The notes: generated from the letters alone by a model not told the origin. A stretch of DNA of 64,000 bases from Gammaproteobacteria bacterium (GCA_027006175.1 JALTKS010000038.1:115373-179372); one strand, 5' to 3'; positions 1 to 9,452 are shown, counted from the first letter of the stretch. Made by a program: numbers and translations.

Positions 1-1078
1 CATAGAGTGATGATAATTGATGCGCTGTCCATGCAATGGAGTTGGATTTACCCGAACCCGCGCTATGTTGAACTAAGTACTTATGCCCTGCACCACTTTC
101 ATGTGCATCATTCACTAACTTATTCACCACGTCCCACTGATGATAACGCGGAAAGATTAAGGTCTCTTTTTTATACTTACGCCCTTCCCAGTCTTCTTTT
201 TCTTCTATCTGTAAATGCACAAAGCGAGCGAGAATATTTAACAGGTTATCGGGTAGTAAGACTTCATTCCACAAATAGTCAGTAGCGTATTGATTAACAT
301 CTTCTGGCACATCATTGCCTGCACCGCCTTCTTTTGTACCTTTATTAAACGGTAAGAAGAAGGTTTTATCACCATCTAAATGCGTAGTCATATACACTTC
401 AAACTGACTGACAGCGAAATGGACTAATGCCCCGCGTTTAAAGGTTAATAAAGGTTCTGGTTTTTTAGTAATGGGATCTATGGGTGGGCGGGTAGTTTTA
501 TATTGTTTTATGGAATTTTGTACGGCTTGTTTGAACTCAGACTTTAATTCTAAGGTGGCTATCGGCAAACCATTTACAAATAATACTAAGTCAATACGCC
601 ACTTCTTAGCGCGTATACCTGTTTCAGCTTCATACTCATCTGTTGCCCAGGGTGAATAAACTAATTCAGGTACAACGCGAAACCTGTTCTTCTTATAACG
701 CGCTAAGGTTTCAGGGTTTAAATCATGCTCAGGTTTAAACTGACACAAATTAAAGCGCGTCCCCCTATCTCGCAATTCATACCGAAGCACTCCCAATGTA
801 CCAAAGGTCCGCATGTCTTTATTTGCCGCATTGGGATCGGCTTTATTTAATTGCGCCGCGACTTTTTCTAAAAACTTCTTATCAGTATCATTGGGATAGA
901 GCTTACAGAACTTTTGCCATTGTTCATCTTGTGTGTCTTTAACATAGCCTAATAAGTCTTCGGAATATAAAGCCAATTCACGGTTGTAGCTTTCAGGTTT
1001 TCCCAATAACCAACCGTTAGCCACTAACTGACGAATCATGTCATTTTGAAATACCATCTCGTTTGATTTATCTGGCAT
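1..1078 (-). CDS. hsdR: Type I restriction enzyme subunit R (HsdR), N-terminal part, cut by the window edge
   Basis: This is the restriction and DNA-translocating subunit of a type I restriction-modification complex. I translated it by hand from the ATG at 1078. About 359 codons stay open to base 1, so only the N-terminal third is present. The PD-(D/E)XK nuclease domain is visible: an IDLVLFVNGLP stretch followed by LELK (D...ExK). At the very edge comes a helicase Walker A motif, QHSAGSGKSNSIAW. The gene follows the hsdM, hsdS and AlbA_2 genes on the same strand, 127 bp after the AlbA_2 stop codon. The C-terminal helicase and HsdM-binding parts are outside the window. Confidence 0.93.
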   Translation of the reverse strand, partial: MPDKSNEMVFQNDMIRQLVANGWLLGKPESYNRELALYSEDLLGYVKDTQDEQWQKFCKLYPNDTDKKFLEKVAAQLNKADPNAANKDMRTFGTLGVLRYELRDRGTRFNLCQFKPEHDLNPETLARYKKNRFRVVPELVYSPWATDEYEAETGIRAKKWRIDLVLFVNGLPIATLELKSEFKQAVQNSIKQYKTTRPPIDPITKKPEPLLTFKRGALVHFAVSQFEVYMTTHLDGDKTFFLPFNKGTKEGGAGNDVPEDVNQYATDYLWNEVLLPDNLLNILARFVHLQIEEKEDWEGRKYKKETLIFPRYHQWDVVNKLVNDAHESGAGHKYLVQHSAGSGKSNSIAWTAHQLSSLY

Positions 1079-1205
1079 TTTTACATATCCCCATTCCCTA
1101 CCCCTTAAAATATCCATCTTCCGGTTGCGATGAAATACAATTATTCAATATAATCAATATGTTATAAAAAACCCTTGCCAATACGACGATTGAAATGAAA
1201 TAAAA

Positions 1206-2615
1206 CTATGCCCAAATCGGTATGTATCTAGCGTATTTCCTTGAATCTGGCGCACTTGGATCATTTTTAACCAACCCTTGCTCAACTGCTGCTGAAATAA
1301 TTTGTGAAATCGTATTTCCGCTCCGTTCGGAGAGCCCAAACCGTTCCCTAAGGCTTTGATTTGTCATTTTCTTCCTTAGCACCCATTGCAAAACACAGTG
1401 TTGATGACAAGCGCGAACACGGTCGCTACGATCCATCGATTTGAAATCTCGCTGGCCATAAATAATAACTACCGTTCTCTGATATTCCACCAGAAAATCC
1501 GGCGCTGGTAATTGAAGCAACTCTGCCGCCTCAACAACCCGATCAACACCACTACTTTTTTCTTCACAGATACCAAATCGGCGCATAAGATCCGCCAACC
1601 GTTCATTACGTGACTGATAACCATCAATAAAGCGCTCCACAGGAACGATGGGCTCACCCGGGTTCGATATTTCAACACGATCAGCATACACCTCAACTAT
1701 CGGGCTCGTTCCAGTAAGCTCAAAGTCCTGATGTATGAGTGCATTTGCCAGTAACTCACGTATAACGACTTCAGGAACAAGCTTCACGGCTTTACGAATA
1801 GCATCTTCAATCACTTCATTTTGAGGTAGTTTCCCCATCACATACTGAACCAAGCCCTTAAAGCCAACCGCATACCCCTTCTCGCCAGTAAGATCAGATT
1901 CAGTATTCAGCTTGGAGTCACCGGCATAAACGACAACACGCACCGCCTTGCGCTTTACGCCTTCGAAATCATTCATATTTTTCGCCAAAAGCACGGCAGC
2001 AATATTCAGAATTTCGTAACTACCATTAATAGATCGAATCAGCTTTTCTGCTTCCAGACGTTGTAATACGCCCACCTGATCGGTTGGATAAGGGAGATCC
2101 AATAATTCAAAAAATGACTGCGTATCAATCAACTGGATAACGTCTTGACCACTCAAATCTTGCTTCGCAATATCCTCTAGCCAATCAGGTTGACCCTCAG
2201 CAAATATTTTTCTAAGTTGATCTTCACTCATCGGCACCAGTTCTTCACCAGACCGCATAAGGTAAGAACCTTCGTAATGATAGGCTGTTCCTTTAGACCG
2301 AGAAGGAATATGAAAAACAACAACCCGACCATCCGGATGTTGAACTTCTTCAATGTCTACTCGAAAACCAACGGCAGTGAAAAGCTTAGCCGCCATAGCA
2401 ACGGGATCATTAAATGCTTGAGATCCAACAACCGTTCTCGGTGGTTCATCGGCAACGCCTAATAAAAGATATCCGCCGCCTTCATTAGCAATAGCAACAC
2501 AATATTTGTAGAGCTTCTTATTATCGAATTGCGTTTTTGCCTCTTTGAATTCCAAGTTCTGGGTTTCAGAATGAACACTGCGCCAAAGATCAATCTGTTC
2601 AGGAGTAATGGTCAT
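1206..2615 (-). CDS. AlbA_2 (Schlafen-like) DNA-binding / GHKL ATPase domain protein in an hsd operon
   Basis: This 469-aa protein has three parts. Residues about 15-125 form an AlbA_2 domain (LEFKEA near residue 21, then NEGGGYLLLGV at 44-54 and GSYLMRSG at 116-123). Residues about 280-370 form a GHKL-type ATP-binding region often annotated as RecG-like (ELLANALIHQDF with N291, then NPG at 318-320). A winged-helix tail follows from about 400. Proteins of this architecture are usually called ATP-binding or putative transcriptional regulators, and some sit in defence loci. The start overlaps the hsdS stop as ATGA, so translation is probably coupled. Its position between hsdS and hsdR suggests a regulatory or accessory defence role, which is inference. 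Confidence 0.85.
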   Translation of the reverse strand: MTITPEQIDLWRSVHSETQNLEFKEAKTQFDNKKLYKYCVAIANEGGGYLLLGVADEPPRTVVGSQAFNDPVAMAAKLFTAVGFRVDIEEVQHPDGRVVVFHIPSRSKGTAYHYEGSYLMRSGEELVPMSEDQLRKIFAEGQPDWLEDIAKQDLSGQDVIQLIDTQSFFELLDLPYPTDQVGVLQRLEAEKLIRSINGSYEILNIAAVLLAKNMNDFEGVKRKAVRVVVYAGDSKLNTESDLTGEKGYAVGFKGLVQYVMGKLPQNEVIEDAIRKAVKLVPEVVIRELLANALIHQDFELTGTSPIVEVYADRVEISNPGEPIVPVERFIDGYQSRNERLADLMRRFGICEEKSSGVDRVVEAAELLQLPAPDFLVEYQRTVVIIYGQRDFKSMDRSDRVRACHQHCVLQWVLRKKMTNQSLRERFGLSERSGNTISQIISAAVEQGLVKNDPSAPDSRKYARYIPIWA

Positions 2616-3907
2616 GCGGCGACTTCCTTGTCATTTGATTTATTGTTTGAAGATTTGGGTGGCTGCCAGTTTCGTACGTCTATTTTTCCTGTGACGGCTG
2701 CGGAGATTAGGGCTGTTCGGCGTTCTTGCAATAGCGCAATCATATTCTCGCACTCACTTGTTAAAGATTCAAAAACTGCTTGTTCTTTTATAATGAGTTT
2801 TGATATTTCAATCTGTTCATTTTCAGGCGGCATTATTACTTTCAATAAATCTAATCGCTCTACCGACACACCTGGCTGTGCTGCAGAAACTGAGTATTGG
2901 CCTAAATTCATAAACCTAAGCATTTCTGCTAAATAGACATTCTTAAAAGGCTTTTTTGGATAAACAACTATCGCATGCTCAGAAGCAAAAAATTTACCTG
3001 ACGCCATATTAATATTTCCACATAACGCCCCTTGCCTACCAATAAGCACATACTCACCATCACAATTGTAATTTGATGTATAACCTCTTACACCATTACC
3101 ACCATAAACAAGATACTTCCCAACTTTTCCAATACTATCTGAAGTAATTGTATCTCCACTTTGAAGCTTTAAGGCAAAACTCAAACGAAGTATTTTCCAA
3201 TGCACAGGAACTTTATCTATCCACTCAACACCTGAATGACGCATGGGGGCTTTGGGATTTAAGCCTTTGGTTACGGCATGGATAATGACTGCCTGTCGTT
3301 TTTCTTTTAGTAGTTTGATAAGTTGTTGTTGTTTTTCGATTAGGGTATCGATTTTGGCGGTTTCGTGATCGAGAAAATTCACTATATTTTCAAGCTCTAC
3401 GTTACTAGTGCAGCCAATTTTTATTCCACCTACTGTATCAGTATTTAAATTAAGCTGCGTACCAAATTTACCAAGACCTTTATATGCCTGCTCTCCAGCG
3501 AAAACATAGAACAAAAATTTACTTGGAATTTTAAGCTCAGGAAAATATACAAAGCCATCGTGAATACATGCTTTCATTCCAGTAATACATGGCTTACCTA
3601 CAGTTCCAGCAATACTAAGAAATAGTGATTCTGGCTCTAACTTCACACTTAATGAGCTTCCTAATTCTGAAAGCCTTTGTGGAGAATTAATTAAATAAAC
3701 ATCCGATGCCGTTACATCTGCAATTCGAGTCCATGCATATTCGCCGTCATCATCAAAATATTTAGCATCATCGATTGGTCGAGGTGAAGCACCTCGCTTT
3801 ACAACACTTAAATGTTTAATTTGAATAATATCCCAATAATCAGGGACAGAACCTAACCATTCTTCTCCAGACTCTTTATAATTTGGATAAGCTTGATACT
3901 TACTCAC
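2612..3907 (-). CDS. hsdS: Type I restriction-modification specificity subunit S (HsdS)
   Basis: HsdS chooses the target sequence for the methylase and nuclease subunits. The 431-aa protein has two target-recognition domains separated by a conserved helical linker (ETAKIDTLIEKQQQLIKLL, then KEKRQAVIIHAVTKGL), which recurs at the C-terminus as ALLQERRTALISAAVTG. I chose the GTG start at 3907 because ACAGGAG lies just upstream and the protein then begins with the typical VSKYQAYPNYKESG. A longer reading from 4006 only translates the hairpin repeat between hsdM and hsdS. The stop overlaps the AlbA_2 gene start by four bases. Confidence 0.92.
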   Translation of the reverse strand: MSKYQAYPNYKESGEEWLGSVPDYWDIIQIKHLSVVKRGASPRPIDDAKYFDDDGEYAWTRIADVTASDVYLINSPQRLSELGSSLSVKLEPESLFLSIAGTVGKPCITGMKACIHDGFVYFPELKIPSKFLFYVFAGEQAYKGLGKFGTQLNLNTDTVGGIKIGCTSNVELENIVNFLDHETAKIDTLIEKQQQLIKLLKEKRQAVIIHAVTKGLNPKAPMRHSGVEWIDKVPVHWKILRLSFALKLQSGDTITSDSIGKVGKYLVYGGNGVRGYTSNYNCDGEYVLIGRQGALCGNINMASGKFFASEHAIVVYPKKPFKNVYLAEMLRFMNLGQYSVSAAQPGVSVERLDLLKVIMPPENEQIEISKLIIKEQAVFESLTSECENMIALLQERRTALISAAVTGKIDVRNWQPPKSSNNKSNDKEVAA

Positions 3908-3925
3908 AATATTCTCCTGTTGAGG

Positions 3926-4026
3926 ATTTTTTCGTGAGAGCAAGGCGTGGCTGCACGCAGGGAGGGAGCGTATGTTTAATACGTGACTGAGCGAGTACAG
4001 ACACAACGCCGCAATCGCGGAAAAAG
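3926..4026. repeat. Hairpin-forming intergenic repeat between hsdM and hsdS
   Basis: The ~100-bp spacer has imperfect inverted ends: TTTTTCGTGAGAGC..GGCGT on the left and ACGCC..GCAATCGCGGAAAAA on the right. Its centre is palindromic, with CGTAT (3969-3973) facing ATACG (3979-3983). It is GC-richer than its surroundings and separates two genes that are usually tightly packed. This looks like a REP/MITE-type dispersed element. No second copy was noticed in this window. Confidence 0.5.
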
Positions 4027-4030
4027 GCCA

Positions 4031-6352
4031 TCAGGAGTGCACCTCTTGTAGTAACTTCATAATCTCCCCACTAACCTTATCCAAATCCTTATCTATCTCA
4101 ACCAAATCCCTCGGTGGCTGATAAACATAAAAATGTCGATTAAACGGAATTTCATAACCCACTATTCCTATTTCCTGATCTTTCGCATCTTTCTTAGTGG
4201 CATCTATCCAGGCATCGGGCACATGGGGTTGTACTTCTTTTGCGAAGTAGGCTTCATTGATTTCATTGACGGGTTTTGATGGATCGAGGGCGACGTTTTC
4301 ATTATCACGCAAGTCGCCATCTGCTTTGTATTCTATAGTTTGTCCATTTACATCAAACAAACCATAAACAGGATTAGCTTTACCTGTATGAGTTTTCTTA
4401 ATCACTTTTTCAGCATCTGGATTTTTCCAGCTAACGGCTGTGGTGATTTGTTTTTTCTCTTTGGTTTCTACGCTGATATTTTGTTTTTTACAGGCAGCTT
4501 TAATAGCTTCGTCATACACGTTCATATCATCGTGCTGTTCTGTGCCGATAACCTCTTGCAGTTGTTTGGCTTTTAACAAGGTTGTTTTCTGCTCTAACCA
4601 TGTTTTGGGGTTTAACAGGTCTTTAATCTTGGCTTCTTTGAGTTCGCTGAAATGTATTTTTATGTGTTTGCGAATGGCTTCTTCGTGTTCGGTTAGGTTG
4701 CCGTAGTTTGGGCAATCAACATCATCACTCCAGTTATCTGAATAGTGTTCATACACCCATTTCATTACTGCATTTAATGGTTTAGGGGCAAAGCGTAACC
4801 CTTCAATACGTTCATCACTGAACTGATAGGATTCCCTTAATGGCCGTTCGATAGTAATGCGTCGATAACCAAATTCATGGGTATTAAATATTTTGCTAGA
4901 AAATGTTTTAGGGGCTTCTGCTTTTGGATTAGCTGATTGTCTACCGCGATTACTTTTCTGCTCAGCAGGTTTGTCTAACTCACGAGCATCAACCACTTCA
5001 AACGCACCAAAGTTGCGTGTAATGGTGGCAATATCACTTTCATCCATGATGTTTCGTTTTGAACCTAATGACTTTCGCATTTTACCGTAGAGGTTTACCC
5101 CATTAATGAGTTGGACTTTACCTTTGCGTTCATCTGATTTTTTATTGGATAGCACCCAAACATAAGTAGCGATACCTGTGTTGTAGAACATATCTGTTGG
5201 TAAAGCGATAATGGCTTCGAGTAAATCAGCTTCTAAAATATAACGACGGATCTCAGATTCACCTGAACCTGCTCCGCCCGTAAACAGGGGTGAGCCGTTT
5301 AAGATAATACCAATACGCGCGCCGCCGTCTGCGGCATCTCTTAGTTTACTGATTAAGTGCAGCAGGAATAACAGTGAACCGTCTGACACTCTGGGAACGC
5401 CTGCGCCAAATCGTCCTTCAAAACCTTTTAAGGTATGTTCATCTTTAATATCGGATTCAATCTTTTTCCAATCTACACCAAAGGGGGGGTTGGATAGCAT
5501 GTAGTCAAATTTATCGGCATAGAGTTGGTCATTGGATAAGGTGTTACCCAATTTAATATTACTTACTTCTTGCCCCTTGATGAGCATGTCTGCTTTACAG
5601 ATGGCGTATGACTCCGGGTTGAGTTCTTGCCCAAAGGCTTTTAACACCGCTTGTGAATTTAATTCGTGTACATATTCCATACTCGATGAAAGAAAGCCCC
5701 CTGTCCCTGCGGTGGGGTCATAGATGGTTCGAATAATGCCTTTACCGGTTAAGGCATCATCATCTTCTAAAAACACCAGCGAGGTCGTCAGGCGCACAAT
5801 ATCGCGAGGGGTGAAATGTTCACCGGCAGTTTCATTTGAACTTTCAGCAAAACGACGAATGAGTTCTTCAAACACCAAGCCCATTTCATGGTTAGAGATA
5901 GCTTTGGGGCTTAAGTCTGTATTTCTGACTTTCTGAACAATTTTGTATAAAAGGTTGGCATCGTTAAGCTGGGCAATAAACTCGCCAAATTTGAAGTGTT
6001 CAAATATCTCGCGCGCATCTTTTGAGAAACCCTGGATATACGATTCAATATTATCTTTAATACCCGACTCACCGAGTTTGGAGAGATCCATTTTTGAGGT
6101 GTTGAAGAACGACAGACCTTTGGTCGCACGTAGTAATAATTTTTCTTGCGCTTCTTCTGAAATGTCCATTTTCTGAACTTTTTCATATTCGGCAAGCACG
6201 CTTGCTTTGGAGTCTTCTAATACACATTCCAACCGGCGTAATAAGGTAAACGGGAGAATAATTCTGCCGTATTGGCTTTGTTTGAAATCACCACGTAATA
6301 AGTCCGCGATAGACCAGCAGTAGGCGGCCAGGTTGTTTGTTGATTGGGTCAT
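4031..6352 (-). CDS. hsdM: Type I restriction-modification DNA methyltransferase subunit M (HsdM)
   Basis: HsdM is the N6-adenine methyltransferase that modifies host DNA and is needed for restriction. The 773-aa protein has an N-terminal HsdM helical domain ([26 protein letters not shown]). The SAM-binding motif I is DPTAGTGGF at 212-220, and the catalytic motif IV is NPPF at 288-291. The C-terminal third is long and lysine-rich, which is within the upper range for the family. It is the first gene of the hsd operon. The following hsdS is 123 bp away because of an intervening repeat. Confidence 0.95.
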   Translation of the reverse strand: MTQSTNNLAAYCWSIADLLRGDFKQSQYGRIILPFTLLRRLECVLEDSKASVLAEYEKVQKMDISEEAQEKLLLRATKGLSFFNTSKMDLSKLGESGIKDNIESYIQGFSKDAREIFEHFKFGEFIAQLNDANLLYKIVQKVRNTDLSPKAISNHEMGLVFEELIRRFAESSNETAGEHFTPRDIVRLTTSLVFLEDDDALTGKGIIRTIYDPTAGTGGFLSSSMEYVHELNSQAVLKAFGQELNPESYAICKADMLIKGQEVSNIKLGNTLSNDQLYADKFDYMLSNPPFGVDWKKIESDIKDEHTLKGFEGRFGAGVPRVSDGSLLFLLHLISKLRDAADGGARIGIILNGSPLFTGGAGSGESEIRRYILEADLLEAIIALPTDMFYNTGIATYVWVLSNKKSDERKGKVQLINGVNLYGKMRKSLGSKRNIMDESDIATITRNFGAFEVVDARELDKPAEQKSNRGRQSANPKAEAPKTFSSKIFNTHEFGYRRITIERPLRESYQFSDERIEGLRFAPKPLNAVMKWVYEHYSDNWSDDVDCPNYGNLTEHEEAIRKHIKIHFSELKEAKIKDLLNPKTWLEQKTTLLKAKQLQEVIGTEQHDDMNVYDEAIKAACKKQNISVETKEKKQITTAVSWKNPDAEKVIKKTHTGKANPVYGLFDVNGQTIEYKADGDLRDNENVALDPSKPVNEINEAYFAKEVQPHVPDAWIDATKKDAKDQEIGIVGYEIPFNRHFYVYQPPRDLVEIDKDLDKVSGEIMKLLQEVHS

Positions 6353-6442
6353 TAACTATTTTTCCAGTGTTTTTATTCTATTTAGATGACTGCTATCAAA
6401 TTGCTTATATGACTAAATCTTCATATCGATAACATACCGCTG

Positions 6443-6646
6443 TTAATCTTCGACAAATTCAAATAATTCACCTACCGAGCATTTAAAAAGTCGGCACAGC
6501 TTATCAATTGTCTCAAAGTCTACTCTAACAGCTGTCTCTTTATAGAGCAGATCAATGGTATTGCGGTGCATGCCTGTCTCACGCGCAACATCACTAATTT
6601 TCATCTTCTGTTCGCCCAAAAGTCGCGACAAATGACACCTAATCAT
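6443..6646 (-). CDS. Small Cro/C1-type HTH regulator
   Basis: This 67-aa protein is almost entirely one helix-turn-helix domain: MKISDVARETGMHRNTID, then a second part FETIDKLCRLFKCSVGELFEF. It matches the short YozG-like XRE repressors often found beside integrases. It lies upstream of hsdM on the same strand, 90 bp away, and is divergent from the excisionase-like gene at 6802. The shared 155-bp gap probably holds promoters for both directions. A role in controlling the hsd operon or the integrase module is inferred from position only. Confidence 0.75.
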   Translation of the reverse strand: MIRCHLSRLLGEQKMKISDVARETGMHRNTIDLLYKETAVRVDFETIDKLCRLFKCSVGELFEFVED

Positions 6647-6801
6647 ACCGGTTAACCCCCTTTAACACGAAAAAACTTCATTTAAGATAAAAAAAGTACG
6701 TGTGGAACATAATAAAACGGATATTATATTACTCAAGATGACAAATATTCATCCAGAAAATAATTATTTTATTTCAAATACAGACTATAAAGGATTTTCG
6801 T

Positions 6802-7041
6802 ATGCAAGCAAACATTACATACATAACAACAGGCGAACTAGCTAAACGCATCAAATACGATGCACGAACTATCCGAGAACAGTTAAAAGATGCCGTACTT
6901 CTCGAAGGGACGCATTACATCCGACCTTTCGGTGGGCGCAAAATTCTTTATCTGTGGGAAGCCATTGAAAGAGACATGATTAGGCACTCCTCGGAAGAAA
7001 GCATGGTACCAATGGCCAATGGTGGTGTTTGTCATGGCTAA
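6802..7041 (+). CDS. Excisionase-like / AlpA-type small HTH protein
   Basis: This 79-aa protein has a winged-helix pattern typical of excisionases and MerR-like short DNA-binding proteins: ITTGELAKRIKYDARTIREQL, then a wing with FGGRKILYLWEAIERDM. Here the first motif is written only as its key part, GELAKRIKYDARTIREQL. The stop codon overlaps the integrase start (ATGGCTAA, 7034-7041), so the two are translated together. Such proteins direct integrase towards excision. AAAGGA precedes the start at a usable distance. Function is inferred from fold-like pattern and neighbour. Confidence 0.7.
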   Translation: MQANITYITTGELAKRIKYDARTIREQLKDAVLLEGTHYIRPFGGRKILYLWEAIERDMIRHSSEESMVPMANGGVCHG

Positions 7042-8230
7042 GGTACGGGTACGCAAGGAAAGCGGAAAATTGTTCATGGATTTTCGTTACATGAATAAAC
7101 GCTGCCGTGAACAGACATCTCTTACTGATACAGCTGCAAACAGGCGTAAGTTGCAACGCTTGCTTGAGCGTATTCAAGCTGAAATTACATTGGGAACGTT
7201 CAACTATGAAACGTATTTTCCCAACAGCCCTCTAGCTGCAGGGTTTAACAATGTTGCTATACGTACGGGTGCAATGTCGGCGACACCTATATTTAAAGAG
7301 TTCTCAACGCTATGGCTGAGTGAAATGAAAATTCAGTGGCGTCCTTCTCACTACGACACCATTAAAAACACATTGGATATTCATTTAGAACCGGCATTTG
7401 GCAATATGGAAGTTAGCCAAATACGTAAGGTCGATATACTTAATTTCCGTTCTAGTCTTGCCTCTGTATCGGGCAGAAAAAATGGAACTGGGCTGACTGC
7501 ATCGCGCATTAACCACATCATGACCCCCTTGCGGATGATATTGAATGAAGCTTCTGATCGCTATGATTTTGCATCACCCTATCAAGGTATTAAGTCTTTA
7601 AAAGTACCACGGACCGATGTTGAACCTTTTACCTTAGAGGAAGTTAAGGCAATTATTAACAATGTTCGCAAGGATTTTAAAAATTATTACACCATACGAT
7701 TTTTTACAGGGCTTCGAACCGGCGAAATAGATGGGCTTAAATGGGAATATATTGATTTTGACCGCAAACAAATACTTGTGCGTGAAGCATTGGTTAGAGG
7801 GAAGTCTGCCTACACTAAGAATGATGGCTCACAGCGTGAAATTGATATGTCTTCACCTGTTTACGAAGCCCTTAAATTTCAATTCGAAGTAACTAAAAAT
7901 AATGATTATGTATTTTGCACTCGTAATGGAAATCCGCTTAGCCATAGTAACGTAACAAAACGTGTTTGGTATCCACTGCTCCGGCATCTTGAACTTCGAA
8001 AACGGCGACCGTATCAAACCCGTCATACCGCTGCCACATTATGGCTTGCCTCTGGTGAAAGCCCGGAATGGATAGCAAGACAAATGGGGCATACCACCAC
8101 CGAAATGCTGTTCCGAGTGTACTCACGCTATGTGCCTAATTTAACACGGCAAGATGGATCTGCCTTCGACCGACTGCTCGACATGCATTTTGATACTAAT
8201 ACACAAGGAGTATCAGATGAAATCAATTGA
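7034..8230 (+). CDS. Tyrosine site-specific integrase with DUF3596 arm-binding domain
   Basis: This is a phage/island-type integrase of 398 aa from the ATG at 7034, chosen because it overlaps the upstream gene as ATGGCTAA. The N-terminus (VRVRKESGKLFMDFRYMNKR..FNYETYFPNS) matches the DUF3596 arm-DNA-binding domain, followed by a core-binding SAM-like domain. The catalytic part shows RTGEIDGLKW (Arg I), a beta-hairpin Lys region, YQTRHTAAT (box II Arg, with Tyr in place of the usual first His, as common in this subgroup), GHTTTEM, and the nucleophile in VYSRY. Together with the 6802 gene it forms an int/xis module able in principle to move the island. Confidence 0.93.
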   Translation: MAKVRVRKESGKLFMDFRYMNKRCREQTSLTDTAANRRKLQRLLERIQAEITLGTFNYETYFPNSPLAAGFNNVAIRTGAMSATPIFKEFSTLWLSEMKIQWRPSHYDTIKNTLDIHLEPAFGNMEVSQIRKVDILNFRSSLASVSGRKNGTGLTASRINHIMTPLRMILNEASDRYDFASPYQGIKSLKVPRTDVEPFTLEEVKAIINNVRKDFKNYYTIRFFTGLRTGEIDGLKWEYIDFDRKQILVREALVRGKSAYTKNDGSQREIDMSSPVYEALKFQFEVTKNNDYVFCTRNGNPLSHSNVTKRVWYPLLRHLELRKRRPYQTRHTAATLWLASGESPEWIARQMGHTTTEMLFRVYSRYVPNLTRQDGSAFDRLLDMHFDTNTQGVSDEIN

Positions 8231-8519
8231 TAATTTTCCAGGATATCGTGAAGCTATTCAACGAAAGCGTCACAAACAACTTATCAGGCAAGTGACTCAA
8301 ATATTAATGAATCGTTTGATGATTGGTGATGGGGATAATTTGGTTGGCATTATTGGTAGTGATATTGCTCGAACTAATAATGAAGCTGTTAGGAGTTGGG
8401 TTGAAAGTGTTATTGGCTATACAGAAACACGTTCACCTGATGAGGTGACCCGTTTTCTAGCTGATGAATTAACTAGATATCTTACTACCGTAAATCTATA
8501 TACGAATCAATATTACTAA
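8217..8519 (+). CDS. Hypothetical protein overlapping the integrase 3' end
   Basis: This 100-aa protein starts at the ATG at 8217, behind AAGGAGTATCAG, and overlaps the integrase end by 14 bases. The sequence (MKSIDNFPGYREAIQRKRH..) is mostly helical and hydrophilic, with no signal peptide and no motif I recognise. The strong ribosome-binding site and overlap argue that it is a real gene of the integrase operon. A role in integration control is possible but not shown. Confidence 0.6.
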   Translation: MKSIDNFPGYREAIQRKRHKQLIRQVTQILMNRLMIGDGDNLVGIIGSDIARTNNEAVRSWVESVIGYTETRSPDEVTRFLADELTRYLTTVNLYTNQYY

Positions 8520-8553
8520 ATATTGTCATAATTCCGACTTCGGGAAACCAACT

Positions 8554-8618
8554 ATGAATATATTTCTAGACTTTGATGGCATATTACTCACAACTAATAT
8601 AAAAGACAGAGATTGCTA
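8554..8618 (+). pseudogene. Remnant of a HAD-family phosphatase N-terminus
   Basis: The frame from the ATG at 8554 reads MNIFLDFDGILLTTN, which is the classic N-terminal motif I (hhhhDxDG) of HAD hydrolases such as those in the HAD_18 group. After about 20 codons the similarity ends and the frame runs antisense through the 3' end of the XRE gene. I read this as a truncated HAD gene, normally convergent with an XRE gene of this type. The call rests on one motif, so it is tentative. Confidence 0.4.
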
Positions 8619-8921
8619 TTCTTTCTCGTTAAGAATCTCGTTAGCTTCGTTCTCAATCATGCGTAACAATTTTTTTAGATTCTTTGATGTTTTTCCTTGC
8701 AAATAGGTCAACGACAATAAGGTCAATGGATGCAAACCCATCTCACAACACAACTCTTCAATTTTCTCAATCGTGGGAGTCTTTATGCCCCGTTCAAGCT
8801 CACTTACATAAGTTCGAGAGGAAATCATCGAAAAATCCTCCTGTGTCAGACCTTTGAACTGACGAACTGTCTTAAGGCACTTGCCAAAAGGTATGCGTGA
8901 CTTGAGTATCTTTGATGCCAT
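8616..8921 (-). CDS. XRE-family HTH transcriptional regulator
   Basis: This 101-aa protein carries one Cro/C1 helix-turn-helix near residues 15-65: GKCLKTVRQFKGLTQEDFS, then RTYVSELERGIKTPTIEKI. A short helical, acidic tail follows. The region immediately upstream contains palindromes expected of an autoregulatory operator (8941-8985). The gene stands alone and faces the HAD remnant, suggesting that its partner gene has been lost. Confidence 0.8.
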   Translation of the reverse strand: MASKILKSRIPFGKCLKTVRQFKGLTQEDFSMISSRTYVSELERGIKTPTIEKIEELCCEMGLHPLTLLSLTYLQGKTSKNLKKLLRMIENEANEILNEKE

Positions 8922-8940
8922 AGTAGCTTTATATAGCCAC

Positions 8941-8985
8941 TATGCATACAATAGCGCTACACGCTATAGCGTTCATTTATGCATA
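8941..8985. promoter_or_regulatory. Probable operator of the XRE regulator
   Basis: A perfect inverted repeat ATAGCG-ctaca-CGCTAT (8951-8967) lies between two copies of the self-complementary octamer TATGCATA (8941-8948 and 8978-8985). The array is 20-65 bp upstream of the XRE start codon. This symmetrical layout fits dimer binding by the regulator to its own promoter. Confidence 0.5.
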
Positions 8986-9140
8986 AAGAACTAAGGAGGC
9001 AATAAATATAAAATTAAATATTTTTGTAACAAAATCTATGAGAATGCGAACAATAATACAAATAATGCAAGCTATCACATCTCTGTGATTTTATTATTTC
9101 AATATATTAGTAACTAATTACGTAATAACAAAAAGGAATA

Positions 9141-9452
9141 ATGATGAAACATCTACCTAAAATAATACTTTTTCTAGCCGTTTTCATTTCTCTCAGTGCT
9201 TGTTCTGAAGGCCCATCTTTTTCATCAATTGAAAAAGAATTTACTGCCTCAATTCAGCGAACAAATAAGTGGCCAGTCGATATTAATGAAGTAAAAGTTC
9301 TTGGATGTGAAAAGGCAACTGGCAAACCAGGATATATATGTGATGTATTTGTTGACTATAAACCTTTGATGGGGCCTCGTGTATCAAATACTAATACTTT
9401 CAGATTTATCTCAGTACAAGAAGGTTGGATGCCAACGGAAAAGATAAAGTAA
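9141..9452 (+). CDS. Small predicted lipoprotein, function unknown
   Basis: This 103-aa protein has a lipoprotein signal peptide (KIILFLAVFISLSAC, lipidation Cys21) followed by a compact domain of about 80 residues with two further cysteines. I do not recognise the family. AAGGA lies seven bases before the start. It is the first of three co-directional genes encoding envelope proteins (9141-11998). The 156-bp gap to the next gene leaves open whether they share one transcript. Confidence 0.7.
   Translation: MMKHLPKIILFLAVFISLSACSEGPSFSSIEKEFTASIQRTNKWPVDINEVKVLGCEKATGKPGYICDVFVDYKPLMGPRVSNTNTFRFISVQEGWMPTEKIK

Noticed and set aside
1154..1339. Small minus-strand frame overlapping the end of the AlbA_2 gene
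   Set aside because: Out-of-frame shadow of the AlbA_2 gene without ribosome site or recognisable product.
3908..4006. Longer N-terminus for hsdS from 4006
   Set aside because: The extra 33 codons translate the hairpin repeat; the GTG at 3907 has a good ribosome site and gives the family-typical N-terminus.
6439..6460. Direct-repeat partner of the 12.55-kb sequence (CTGTTAATCTT.GACAA in both places)
   Set aside because: The 6.44-kb copy is coding sequence at the end of the HTH gene and similarity is limited to about 17 bases with a mismatch; probably chance.
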